A stretch of 64,000 bases of DNA. Source: Clarkia xantiana subsp. parviflora. Lineage: Eukaryota > Streptophyta > Magnoliopsida > Myrtales > Onagraceae. Below the pieces are notes generated by a model that made no database searches, had not been told where the DNA came from, and saw only the letters and a program-made list of their open reading frames with translations. Numbering within the stretch: position 1 is the stretch's first letter; each line of letters starts with the position of its first letter. Position numbers and translations under genes: made by a program. The stretch covers positions 46,276,774 through 46,340,773 of the forward strand of contig JAPTYO010000001.1 in assembly GCA_036873135.1 (NCBI GenBank), in the 5' to 3' direction. Positions 48,355 through 59,124 of this stretch are shown here, piece after piece.

Positions 48355-49873
48355 GCATACACAAGACAAATTGGTATCCGAGATAAATTTTGTGAAAAAT
48401 TGATATCTGAGCTAACCCAGTTATTGCACCGTCAAATTTTCCTTAATATTGACGAAGAGGGTCCCGTGCGATGCACGTGACCACAGTTTTGACGCAACAA
48501 AAATACCCTTATGCAGTAAACAAATAGAACAGGCCCCTTTCTTTTTTCTTATTTCAATTAAGGTTTTGAAAGTTCAATTTCAATGAATTCTCTCCACCAC
48601 GAGCTGCAATTTTCGTTCTCCCACCTCCAATCGATGTCTTCAATGGCTTCTAGTAGTGGAAACTAACTTCAATTGCTTGGTTTTATGGTGTTAGGGTACT
48701 GGGTTTGTCCGATCAAATTGTGTAGGGGGAATTTATGTTCTACAACTTTAGATCATGTTCAGTACCAATTGTCTCAGGTACTATTGGCAAAAAAATAATA
48801 ATATTCTCAGGCACTTAGTTTACACATAATGGTTTTCATATATGCAGTTCCATCATGAAAGATTCTGTTGTTGCTGCTGCAAATGTTGTGTACCAGAATA
48901 GGTGTACCGGATTAGAACAATTAAACATAATTTGTTTACTGCTTTGCAACAACTATACACACTCAGGTACTACATTGCAACACTCCTAAAAATGACATAT
49001 ACCGCAATGAAACATTTAACATAGTTCATATACCAACTTGAAATAGCTTAACATAAAACTCAATTGAATTTAAATTGCAGGAATTGAAAACTGCAGGATT
49101 GAAGAATTACCTCCCTTAATGCACATTTGCCTATAATTGTCAACAACTTGAAATCATCTACCCCCATTCTATGCCTTTGAAGGCACATATACTCGGTCTC
49201 CTTCTTCTCCAAGTACTTGAAAAGATTGTACTAATCTTCCTCGGACATAATATATCGTCTGCATAATTCATTGGAAACCCTCTTCTTTTACCCAAAATTC
49301 AAATTCAATACATGTCGATTCGTGTGTCTAATTTAGAGTCAAAGCACGAAGAGAAAGGCTTTCATCTTCAAAATTATTTGTGATGTAATCAAGATTCAAA
49401 TTTACTTCATGAATGGATTCAAGATTCATTAGTGAAAGAAATCGAAATAAAAAAAGTAGTTTTCCACAAGTGCCAGAGGTTTTAATCACAACAATTAGTC
49501 AAGAACCACGTTTTCTTTAATTTAGTGTGGTCATGGAACTACTAGAAGCCATTTAACATCAGCTGGATGTGGGAAACTGAAAATTGCAGCTCATGGTAGA
49601 GAGAATTCACTGAAATTGAACTTGCAAAACTCTAACTGGAATGAGGAAAAAGAAAATTGTCTGATTCTATTTTTTTTATTGCATAAGAGTATTTTTTTTC
49701 GTTAGGCCAAAATTGGTCACGTGCATCGCACGTGACCCTTTTCATCAATAACTAACGAAAAATTTGACGTTGCAACACCTGAGTTAGCTCAGGTACCCAT
49801 GTCACTAAATTTAGTTCGGGTACCAATTCGTCTTGGGCTGTTAGCCCTGGTACCAATTTGGACATAATCCCTT
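48355..49873. mobile_element. Long-TIR element, family E (about 1.5 kb)
   Basis: The left arm ('caaattggtatccgag', 'gagctaacccag', 'gatgcacgtgacc') and right arm ('ggtcacgtgcatcgcac', 'gagttagctcagg', 'cgggtaccaattcg') are inverse complements. A further inner pair near 48560-48620 and 49575-49645 ('ctctccaccacgagctgcaa' against its complement) makes arms of roughly 270 bp. The left tip seems trimmed by about 40 bp. The interior is unrecognised, and no transposase is seen. Confidence 0.7.
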
Positions 49874-50114
49874 TACCGTGTAAAACTAGCGGCTGAGACG
49901 ACTTATAACATACTTACCTGGATGGACTCAATGGGCGAACACGAAGGCTCACATGTTAGGTTAGTGACCTCTATTGCACTTTTGAGGGTGCCAACTTAAA
50001 ATCTGTCCAGGTGACAGTATACGTCATAATTTGTGATAATGGGGGTTCGCGTTCGCGCAACCCTATCAATTTTCAGTATAATTAATAAATATTTACTGAC
50101 TGGTTTATAGGTTT

Positions 50115-50645
50115 ATAATCAAATTGTTATTTAAACTTTGATTGATTTATAAATATTACTTGAGCTTTAATTTTTTTTTTAATTAGCTACTTAAACTTTC
50201 AAATTTTTTTTTTTCACTTTTTTTTCAAATGGACAAAAACTGAATACGTTTTCGCCAGGTCTTTTCATGTGTATCCAATATGGATTCATTTATAAATTGA
50301 AGAAATGAAACAAAATACATTCAATTGGATGCGATGTTTTTCATATGTACCCAAAATGGATTCAGATATAATTGAAATAATTGTAGCAAAATACCTTCAA
50401 TTGAATGCTCAATTGAATGACAACGTTCGTTATAATACTTTCAGTTTGTATTTGAATTTATTCCTGGTACATATGAAAAGACTACGCGTGGGGGAAACAT
50501 GCTCCTTTTTTGTCCAATTTGACGAGAATTGAAACTGAAGTAGCAATTTGCTCGGAAATTAAAAATTCGGGTAACTAATTTTAAAACGTTAAAAATCCAG
50601 GTAGCAATCTGTAAACTGATCAAAGTTCACGTAGCAATTTGGTTA
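50115..50645. mobile_element. TIR element, family G
   Basis: The arms 'aaattgttatttaaactttg' and 'caaagttcacgtagcaattt' are imperfect inverse complements over about 90 bp. The interior has the direct words 'aaaatacattcaattggatg' and 'aaaataccttcaattgaatg'. It is related to 7020-8035. Confidence 0.55.
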
Positions 50646-50727
50646 CTAACCCTTGATTTATTGATGGAAAAAGCGAAAAGCTAACACAGTTTAATTCAAA
50701 ATTATTTATTTTTTATATTATTTTAAT

Positions 50728-51116
50728 AAGGTTATTGGTCTTCTGGTACAACTTCTATTTTTTTTAATATACTTTGGTGCGATATGTTTGGTACTTGTAC
50801 ACTTTTGGTGCATTTGTTAGTCAATTGGTAATGTTGATCGTTAAATAGTCACGTGATTTGCACATGACTAGCCCTAAATTTTTAGTTTATTCAGTTTAAT
50901 CATCAAGTTTATATCACAAACTTTTTTTTTTGTATAATTTAGTCCATAAAATTGTTCCAATCGAACTCTTGGCTCGATTGACCTAGCACAAGTCGAGCTT
51001 AGGGCTAGGTCCGGCCATGGTTAGGATCACCTGATCTAGTCGACCCTAACCATGTTCAGACCTAGTGCTCGACCTGAAGTAGGACAATTGAGACAAAATT
51101 GAGTGGATTTGACATA
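50728..51116. mobile_element. Diverged family-D-like fragment
   Basis: Contains 'tagtcacgtgatttgcacatgac', 'tttagtccataaaattg' and a core of 'ctaggtccggccatgg' words like the centre of 17328-17988. The right arm is missing where the gypsy relic begins. Confidence 0.45.
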
Positions 51117-51129
51117 ATTTTTTGGGTAG

Positions 51130-52172
51130 AACGCCAAGATCAACCTGCAAGAAGTAACACATGAAAACGAATAGGAATAACATATTCATGGTGGTTGATC
51201 GGTTAACAAAGTATAGTTATTTCATGGCGCTCGCCCAACCCTACTCGGCTTCTACGGTTACTCAAGTTTATAAGCTACATGGGCTACTGAGCAACATCGT
51301 GAGTGGCTGGGATCAGATCTTTGTGAGTTCATTTTGGCAATAATTATTCAAGCAACTTGGAGTCTCGTTGTGCACTTCATCCACGTACTACCTACAAATC
51401 GTTGGCCAAATTAAGGTAGTTAATCATTGCCTCGAGACATACTTGAGGTGTACGACAGGTGAGAGATCAATTTTTTGGACATAGTGTCTCCCTTGGCCGA
51501 ATGGTGGTATAACACATCATTTCCCTCAACCATCAAGATGATACTGTTCGAAACTTTATATGGATTCACCCCATCCTTCACGTGTCATACTTTCCAAAGA
51601 TTTAAAGGTAGAGATAGTTGACCACAAGTTACATGACCGAGAGAAAAATGCTATGATGCTGAAATTTCTCATGGGCACAAAAGCGTATGAAGCAAGTGAA
51701 AAATCAGAAGCGATCGGATTGGGATTTAAGGTTGGAGATTTGGTCTTCCTCAAGTTATACTTATATGCGCAAGACTCTACAAAGAAGCAAGGTATGCAAA
51801 AAAACTACAAGCTGGTTACTTTTGTCCTCCTTTCAAACTCTTGTAAAAGGTGGGACCCGTGGTATATCACTTGGATCTTTCCGACACATCGTTCATTCAC
51901 CCGACAATACACGTATTGTAATTGAAGCTAGCTCGCGGGGAGTTGGGAAATACCACACCGCTACCAAAGGAGTTTACCCGCACAACCGATCATGTTCTAC
52001 ACTTGGTCCTTGCTCGGAAGATGGTGCGTTGCGGTAACAAGACCGCAACAAAGCTCTTGATCCAATGGTGGTCGAACCAACGATGAGGCAACATGGGAAA
52101 TCATAGACACCTTGAGGTGGAGGATCTAGACTTCGACATTGATGATAAGGTCTATTTTTAAGGGGGATGGAA
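51130..52172 (+). pseudogene. Ty3/gypsy polyprotein relic (integrase and chromodomain-like end)
   Basis: Across broken frames it keeps gypsy integrase order: FMVVDRLTKYSYFMAL, then the STVTQVYKLHGL and IFVSSFWQ region, GQIKVVNHCLETYLRCTTGE, and further on a KVGDLVFLKL motif near 51730-51760. It ends with a segment like the chromodomain-type tail (KLLIQWW). Many stops and shifts are present. A polypurine tract aagggggatggaa (52160-52172) then TGTTAC marks the expected start of a 3' LTR, of which little remains recognisable. Confidence 0.75.
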
Positions 52173-52279
52173 TGTTACTTGCCAAATAATTAGTGGTATT
52201 TGGGAACCATTCCATTAGTCAACCCGAACCCGCCCGAATAATCCAAAACCCAAGGTTGTCGGTATTTTCTTATATTTTT

Positions 52280-53086
52280 GGGTTAAGAACCTATGAAAGG
52301 TCTGAACTATCACCCATGTTAACGGGAGAGGTCTGAAATTTAAAAAGTTAATAACAGAGGTCTGAATTTTCTGTTTTGTTGATAACAACGGTATCCGTTA
52401 GTTTTTTCCGTTAAAACTAATGGAAGTTGGTCACATGCTTGACATGTGACCGGAAATAAAATAAATTTCCAAAAATGCCCTTCTATCAAGTGTGCCCCTC
52501 ACATGCTTGGAGTGAAAAGACCAAAATGCCCTTGAAGCCACCACGGTACTCCGGCGACCACCAATCGTACTCCGACGACCACCACCGTACTCCGGCGACC
52601 ACCACCAAGGCTCCGATTGGGCCAAAATCGGAGCCACCGGCCCCGATTGGGCTCCGGTCGGAGCCACCGGCCCCGATTGAGCTCCGATCGGAGCCACCGG
52701 CCCCGATTGGACTCCGATCGGAGCCACAGAGCTCCAGATCGGAGCTCTGTGGCTCCGATCAGATTTTTTGCCCCGATCGGAGCTTTTTTTCTGAGGTGGT
52801 GGTGGCCGGAGTCAGGTGGCGGTGGCCGGAGTTGGGTGGTTTTAATTTGACTTTAGGGGTAAATTTGTCATTTCACATTTCCTTAAATAAGATATTAAAT
52901 AAAACAAAATATTAAAGGGGCAAAAATGTCATTTCACACAATTCTGTTAAATTTAACCCTAAAAATGGACGGAAAACCTCAAATCAACAAAATTGAAATT
53001 TCAGACCTCTGTAATTAACTTTTTAAATTTCAGACCTCTCCCGTTAACATGGGTGATAGTTCAGACCTTTTATAGGTTCTCAACCC
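52280..53086. mobile_element. Long-TIR element, family A (807 bp), with 9-bp target duplication
   Basis: The ends gggttaagaacctatgaaag and its inverse (..ggttctcaaccc) carry arms of about 130 bp with repeated 'cagacctct' phrases. The flanks are a perfect 9-bp direct repeat, tatattttt (52271-52279 and 53087-53095). The interior has 'gtcacatgcttgacatgtgacc' and a GC-rich 30-bp tandem repeat. A related empty site occurs at 56415-56575. Confidence 0.88.
52631..52720. repeat. Three tandem 30-bp repeats inside the family A element
   Basis: Three units start gagccaccggccccgattg (52631, 52661, 52691), differing at one to three positions. They are followed by a partial palindrome around 'cagagctccagatcggagctctg'. 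Any peptide read through it is simply the repeat translated. Confidence 0.92.
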
Positions 53087-53320
53087 TATATTTTTCGACC
53101 GAACCCAAACCCGAGCCCAAAAATCCGAACTTTAGTGGACGGAAATTATTCTTCGAAATTCATGAACGAATCCGCTCGCTTCCAGGGATGGAAAATAGAG
53201 ATTTGAGAAGCACGATTTTCCCCCTCTCGTTGGCGTTTTGAAATTTCAAAATTTTCCACTCCGTGACAAAAACCGAACTCCCTACCAAACTTATGAACCA
53301 TTGAAATTCGAACCTTCAAG

Positions 53321-53384
53321 CTATTTAAAGTTTAAACCCCTCCACCCACCTCCACCTTCACCTTGTTCTTAACGCTAACCCTAG
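53321..53384 (+). promoter_or_regulatory. Beta-tubulin core promoter candidates (TATA-like, telo-box)
   Basis: A TATA-like ctatttaaag (53321-53330) lies about 122 nt before the ATG. The telo-box-like aaccctag (53377-53384) lies in the presumed leader, followed by a CT-rich run. These are sequence matches only, with no expression evidence. Confidence 0.4.
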
Positions 53385-53451
53385 CCCTAACTCTCTCTGC
53401 TCTGCAAATCGAAAAATCTAGATTTCCCTCCCCTCTTGCTAGGCCGCGAAA

Positions 53452-55357
53452 ATGAGAGAGATCATTCACATTCAGGGCGGCCAATGCGGTAACCAAATCG
53501 GAGCCAAATTTTGGGAAGTGGTGTGCGCCGAGCACGGGATCGATTCCACTGGGAAATATCAGGGCGACTTGGATCTACAACTGGAGCGAGTGAATGTGTA
53601 CTACAACGAAGCCAGCTGCGGTAGGTATGTTCCTCGTGCAGTGCTCATGGATCTTGAGCCTGGTACCATGGACAGTCTGCGGACGGGACCGTACGGCCAG
53701 ATCTTCAGGCCGGACAACTTCGTCTTTGGTCAGTCTGGTGCGGGGAATAACTGGGCAAAAGGTCACTATACTGAAGGCGCTGAGTTGATTGACTCGGTTC
53801 TTGATGTTGTAAGGAAGGAGGCAGAGAACTGCGACTGCTTGCAGGGTACCTATTCATCATCTCTCTCTCTCTGGTCTTTGATTATTAGGGTTTCGCTATT
53901 CCTAATCGAGTGATAACGTCTTAGTTTATAACATATTGTTGGAATGTGGATATGGATCGACAGTAATGGATTTAGATTCATGATTATCTCTCTGTTCTGC
54001 AGGTTACCAAGTTTGCCACTCTCTCGGTGGGGGAACAGGTTCTGGAATGGGGACATTGCTGATCTCAAAGATCAGGGAAGAGTACCCTGACAGAATGATG
54101 CTTACTTTCTCTGTGTTCCCTTCGCCTAAGGTTTCAGATACAGTTGTTGAGCCTTACAACGCCACTCTCTCCGTTCACCAACTGGTGGAAAACGCCGATG
54201 AGTGTATGGTTCTGGATAATGAGGCCCTGTATGACATTTGTTTCCGAACACTCAAGCTCACTACTCCTAGCTGTAAGTGTTCTTTTACAACCTCATCCTA
54301 TTGTTGAAGAATTGGAATAACATCTCTATAACTGTAATGATCTTCAACCTGATGGACTTTGATATTATTGCTAGATTAGATTAGTTGTGCCATGAGCTTT
54401 ATTATTTGACTTCAATGTAAATTGTGAAACCCAAACCCAGTCTGAATTTGTCCTGTCTGATTGAGAACTTTTAAGCAAATCGGTGGTGGATGTTGTGAAT
54501 GATTTGGGTCAAGAGCACTATATATTTAGGTCTTTGCTTCGGATGAGAGCATTTCTGCAGAGAGATAGAGAGGGCTCTTGTTTCAGTAGCTTAGGGTTGC
54601 ATTTTGTTGCTTTAGTTAAGAGGCATTTCTTGTTGAAATTGTACAATGTGATCTTTTGACTAACTAGAGAAATGTTTTTACAGTTGGAGATCTAAACCAT
54701 CTGATATCTGCAACCATGTCTGGAGTCACCTGCTGCCTAAGGTTCCCGGGGCAACTGAACTCCGACCTAAGAAAGCTAGCCGTGAACCTAATCCCCTTCC
54801 CTCGCCTCCACTTCTTCATGGTAGGGTTTGCTCCCCTAACCTCCAGAGGGTCCCAGCAGTACCGATCCCTGACAGTCCCAGAGCTGACACAACAAATGTG
54901 GGATTCAAAGAACATGATGTGCGCAGCTGACCCAAGGCACGGTCGGTACCTCACAGCATCAGCCATGTTCAGAGGCAAAATGAGCACGAAGGAAGTGGAC
55001 GAGCAGATGCTGAACGTGCAGAACAAGAACTCATCCTACTTCGTGGAGTGGATTCCAAACAATGTGAAATCAACTGTGTGTGACATCCCACCAACTGGGC
55101 TGAAAATGTCATCTACCTTCATAGGGAACTCGACATCGATCCAGGAAATGTTCAGGAGAGTGAGCGAGCAGTTCACAGCCATGTTCAGGAGGAAGGCTTT
55201 CTTGCATTGGTACACTGGAGAAGGAATGGACGAGATGGAATTCACGGAGGCAGAGAGCAACATGAATGATCTGGTATCGGAGTATCAGCAGTACCAGGAT
55301 GCAACTGCTGATGAGGAAGAGTACGAGGAAGAAGAGGAGGATCAGTACCAGGACTAA
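53452..55357 (+). CDS. TUB: Beta-tubulin
   Basis: Exons 53452-53845, 54003-54272 and 54684-55357 total 1338 nt, 445 aa. Both introns are GT-AG, and the three-exon structure is usual for plant beta-tubulins. It starts with the MREI tetrapeptide, which in the family mediates co-translational autoregulation of tubulin mRNA. The GTP-binding loop GGGTGSG is at 140-146. Other family blocks are intact ([59 protein letters not shown]), and the acidic tail ends [10 protein letters not shown]. The protein pairs with alpha-tubulin to form microtubules and carries the exchangeable GTP site. Residue 133 is Y where many plant copies have F. A TATA-like site and a telo-box lie upstream. Confidence 0.98.
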
Positions 55358-57474
55358 CAACATCCAGTTGCTGGTTTTGAATTGTGTATTGCTGTGATGG
55401 ATATTGTCGTTTCAGATAGTGTTTGAATCCTGTTTAGTAGATGTTCTTCTATTTCAGTTTGTGCTCGGAATTGGGATCATGAATTTTATCGGAACAATAG
55501 AGTAGTTTGTCGTAGATGTGCCTCTGAAAAGCTATGACATATTTGATCAGATCCGTTGGGCACAAAGTCGAAAGTATTGATTAGCCATTTCCCAAGGAAA
55601 TGATTTTTAATCCGATAATAGGAATTTAAATTTGGGACTTCGGAGCCTTGTTGATATTAGGAAAGAAATACCAACTTTTATGAGTAATCTCGAAATCTTT
55701 ATGAGCATTCAAAATGGATGACAGCCCACTCCAAATTAAAGTTGCAGAATTGGCTGTTGAGTTAGCCATGACTAGGAAAAACAATTATGAAAACCTGTCC
55801 TGATAGAAAAACTGGGCCCGGTTTAAAAATTTCCGCTTGAAAATACGGGCTTTGAGATGAAAACCCCATTTGTATTGAACTCGTCCGAACTATAATTGAT
55901 ACTACCACATGTTTTTGTTCAAGATTGAGCTAGGCCCAAAAAAAAACTAGGCCCATGCGTTACTTTATTTAGCAAAAAGAGAGTACATTACGACACTATA
56001 TGTATGTTTGGAAGATCTGGTTTGATTCTGGCCATGTATATGCTTATCTTGGCTGTAATTCTTCATAGGTTCGACTATATTAGGTAGATTGAAACATAAA
56101 GCTTCTGTCCCGAAAAAGAAAAAGAAAAGTGAGAAGAACGTCATAAGTCTCTATTGAAGTTGATCCCCTACCAATTTGACTATGACTCCTCAAGTACTGA
56201 AACAATGTTCATCATGTAAGCAACTCGACTTGTTAGCATCCTGGAATTAGCATTGCAAATCTAGATGAAACTTGGCTTATCAATAATAGATGAAACATCT
56301 TTCTATTAGGTAGTGTAGAGAGACTATTAGATAGTGTGAATCATATTAAAAAGTTTCTCACTTTGCATAATTTTCTTACTAATAAATATTATGCTATAAT
56401 ACTTGTTATAATTGGTCTAACCCGAACCCGTCCGAAATATTTGAAACCCGAGGTTGGTCTAGGTTTTCTCATATTTTTCCGACCGAGCCCGAAACCGAGT
56501 CTAAGAACCCAAACTTTGGTGGACGGGATTTATTCTTCAAAATTTTCGACCGAACCCGCCCGCGCCCACACATACTAGTAAGGCATGACCAGTTTGACCA
56601 ATTCAATTTTTTATTATTTTTTTAAAAATGAATATGTTTTAATAAAATAGAATTAAATAAAATTGATTTAGTACCGAATGAATTTAATTTTAGTGATATT
56701 AAATTGTGTGTTCTAAGATAGTAATGAAATAATTTTCTAATTAATAAGTTGATGACTAATTTCAAAATATTTTCCCATTTTGGATTCCATTAATTAAAGC
56801 TTATGTGTTATAAGTTATAACTGCTCTCTCGACTATACTAGGTTGTCGGTGATGCTATGTTAATGGGTCAGTGTATACGTTCTAATTTATAAACATGATA
56901 TGCTCGCAACTGAACATAAAATCCAAACATTACGTAACAAGATGAGGCCTACGAACGCGAGACTCACACTACTATCTCATTCTTTTTTATGCTGAAAAAA
57001 AAAATTACTAGTAAATAATTTGATCCCTATATTTAATATACATATTCTTAAAATAAAATAAGGAAGAGAGAAAATATAAGACTAATAATTAAATTAAGAA
57101 TATATTTCATCAAAAAAAAATAATTAAGAATATCCATATTTTCGACCAAAAACAATTAACATAACATACAGTCTGAGGGTTTTCTCTCTCTTGTCTCAAC
57201 TCAACCCATAAACAGCGGATTTATCGTCTCCCACGAAATAGGTTCTTCTAGCTTTAGAGACGTCCGCCGCAGCTTGGTTGCAGACCCTATCTCAATCGGA
57301 GGACGACTTCGTCTTCTTCTTCGAAAATCTCTATTTTCTTCTTCTCCTTCCTTAACCCTATCGTTTCCGGTTCCATTTGCATTGGTCCCAACTGACGTTA
57401 ACTGTTAACGGCAAAGAAACCAGCGTTCCCAGGTAAGGCTCGATTGACACGGCTAGTTTATTCGCTTCTCCGAT
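55358..57474. other. Spacer between beta-tubulin and the phosphatase gene
   Basis: The left part is the tubulin 3' UTR/flank. A dispersed 'aacccgaacccg' repeat is at 56415-56575. 56580-57130 is AT-rich. The last ~300 nt before 57475 are CT-rich and look like the phosphatase leader, with an aaccctat word at 57354. Confidence 0.45.
56415..56575. repeat. Dispersed repeat, empty-site paralogue of 52205-53190
   Basis: The sequence 'aacccgaacccg...ttgaaacccgaggttgg...ttctcatatttttccgaccga...cgaa/gaacccaaactttggtggacgg' is uninterrupted here. The same repeat at 52205-52279 plus 53087-53190 is split by the family A element exactly at the atattttt word. Confidence 0.75.
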
Positions 57475-59124
57475 ATGTCTAAGCAAGGGCAGCAGGGGAT
57501 AGAACCAGCGGTGCTGGACAATATTATAGAGAGGTTAGTGAGTTTCAAGAACACCAGGGCCTGCAAGCAGGTGCAGCTTGCAGAAACCGAGATCCGCCAG
57601 CTCTGCTTGACTGCTCGTGAGATATTTCTCCAGCAGCCCAATCTTCTTGAACTCGAGGCTCCAATCAAGATATGCGGTACGGATTCTTCCCTCTATCTGT
57701 CTCTATTGCTGTTTCCTTTGTGTTTGGAATATTTCTTTGTTTTGTGTTATACTCAAGATATGTTATTTTTGGGCACATGCTCAAGTTTCCATTTTTTTTA
57801 AATCCTTGGTAAGAAGAAGCTCGATTTGTTTGATTATGGAGTGTTTAATGAGACAATTTGCGGACAAGTAATCTTTAACGGAAGCATACAAATTGAAGTA
57901 GTGCTCAGAACAAAGTTTCAGCTTTATCTTAACTTCAATTCGTAAATTTTGATGTTGTGATGTTTCATATTGGCTTATTTTAAGTATTTTTCATACACGT
58001 AATTTTGATGATTTACGATTACGTGTGTTGTGGTTGTCTAGTAACAGCATGGTGATTTGTCTTACTCGTAAGTCAGTTAAGTTATAGTTTAGTAATGATG
58101 GGTCTTACACGGGAAATGATGTATAGATGTCAATAATTTTCAAATCGCAGACTGCAATGTGTTATTTATGTTTGGCGTGGCACTATTTGTTCATGCCAAG
58201 TATTAAGTTCACTTCTCATTTCTCAAGCAATTATGGTCCTTTTTTTCTTGTACTTAATGGTGCTTAATTTGTGTATATCAGTCTGTATAATGTGCTCATC
58301 CTAATTATTTGCAGGAGACATTCATGGACAATACTCTGATCTTCTCAGACTTTTTGAATATGGTGGATTCCCTCCAAGTGCTAATTATTTGTTTCTAGGA
58401 GATTATGTGGATCGTGGCAAGCAAAGTTTGGAAACAATTTGCTTGATGCTTGCATACAAGATCAAGTACCCAGAAAATTTCTTCCTTTTAAGAGGAAATC
58501 ACGAATGTGCATCTATTAACCGCATATATGGATTCTATGATGAATGTAAACGCCGCTTCGGTGTGAAACTTTGGAGAACCTTCACTGATTGTTTCAACTG
58601 TCTACCCGTTGCTGCTCTCATTGATGAGAAGATACTTTGCATGCATGGTGGCCTTTCCCCTGAGTTACAGGACTTGGATTTAATAAGGAATCTTCAACGT
58701 CCAACTGATGTTCCAGACACAGGTCTTCTTTGTGATCTTCTTTGGTCAGATCCAGACAGAGATGTGAAAGGTTGGGGAATGAATGACCGAGGAGTATCTT
58801 ATACATTTGGTTCTGATGCAGTTTCGGATTTTTTAGCGAAGCATGATATGGATCTCGTATGTCGTGCCCATCAGGTTAATGGCGTTACCTTCTGTGATTT
58901 TTGAGTAAAAAAATCTGGCTATTTATTAGATTGTGCTTTTGTTCTTCCAGGTTGTTGAAGATGGGTATGAGTTCTTTGCTGACAGGCAACTTGTAACAAT
59001 ATTCTCCGCACCTAACTACTGTGGCGAATTTGATAATGCTGGCGCAATGATGAGTGTTGATGAAAGCTTGATGTGCTCTTTCCAGATTCTAAAACCAGCA
59101 GATAAGAAAAATAAATTCCCCTGA
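57475..59124 (+). CDS. TOPP: Serine/threonine protein phosphatase PP1 catalytic subunit (TOPP type)
   Basis: Exons 57475-57676, 58315-58874 and 58951-59124 total 936 nt, 311 aa. The metallophosphatase signature is complete: GDIHG (68-72), GDYVDRG (96-102), GNHE (128-131), then HGGLSPEL, and [16 protein letters not shown] near the C-terminus. The layout and length match plant type-one phosphatases. The enzyme removes phosphate from Ser/Thr using two metal ions, and takes its specificity from regulatory partners. Introns are GT-AG, and the first splits the GDIHG glycine codon region. The C-terminal tail (DKKNKFP) is short. The leader is CT-rich. Confidence 0.98.

Noticed and set aside
52431..52915. 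Proline/serine-rich open frames on both strands
   Set aside because: They are the 30-bp GC-rich repeat of the family A element translated. They have no start context and no homologous domain.
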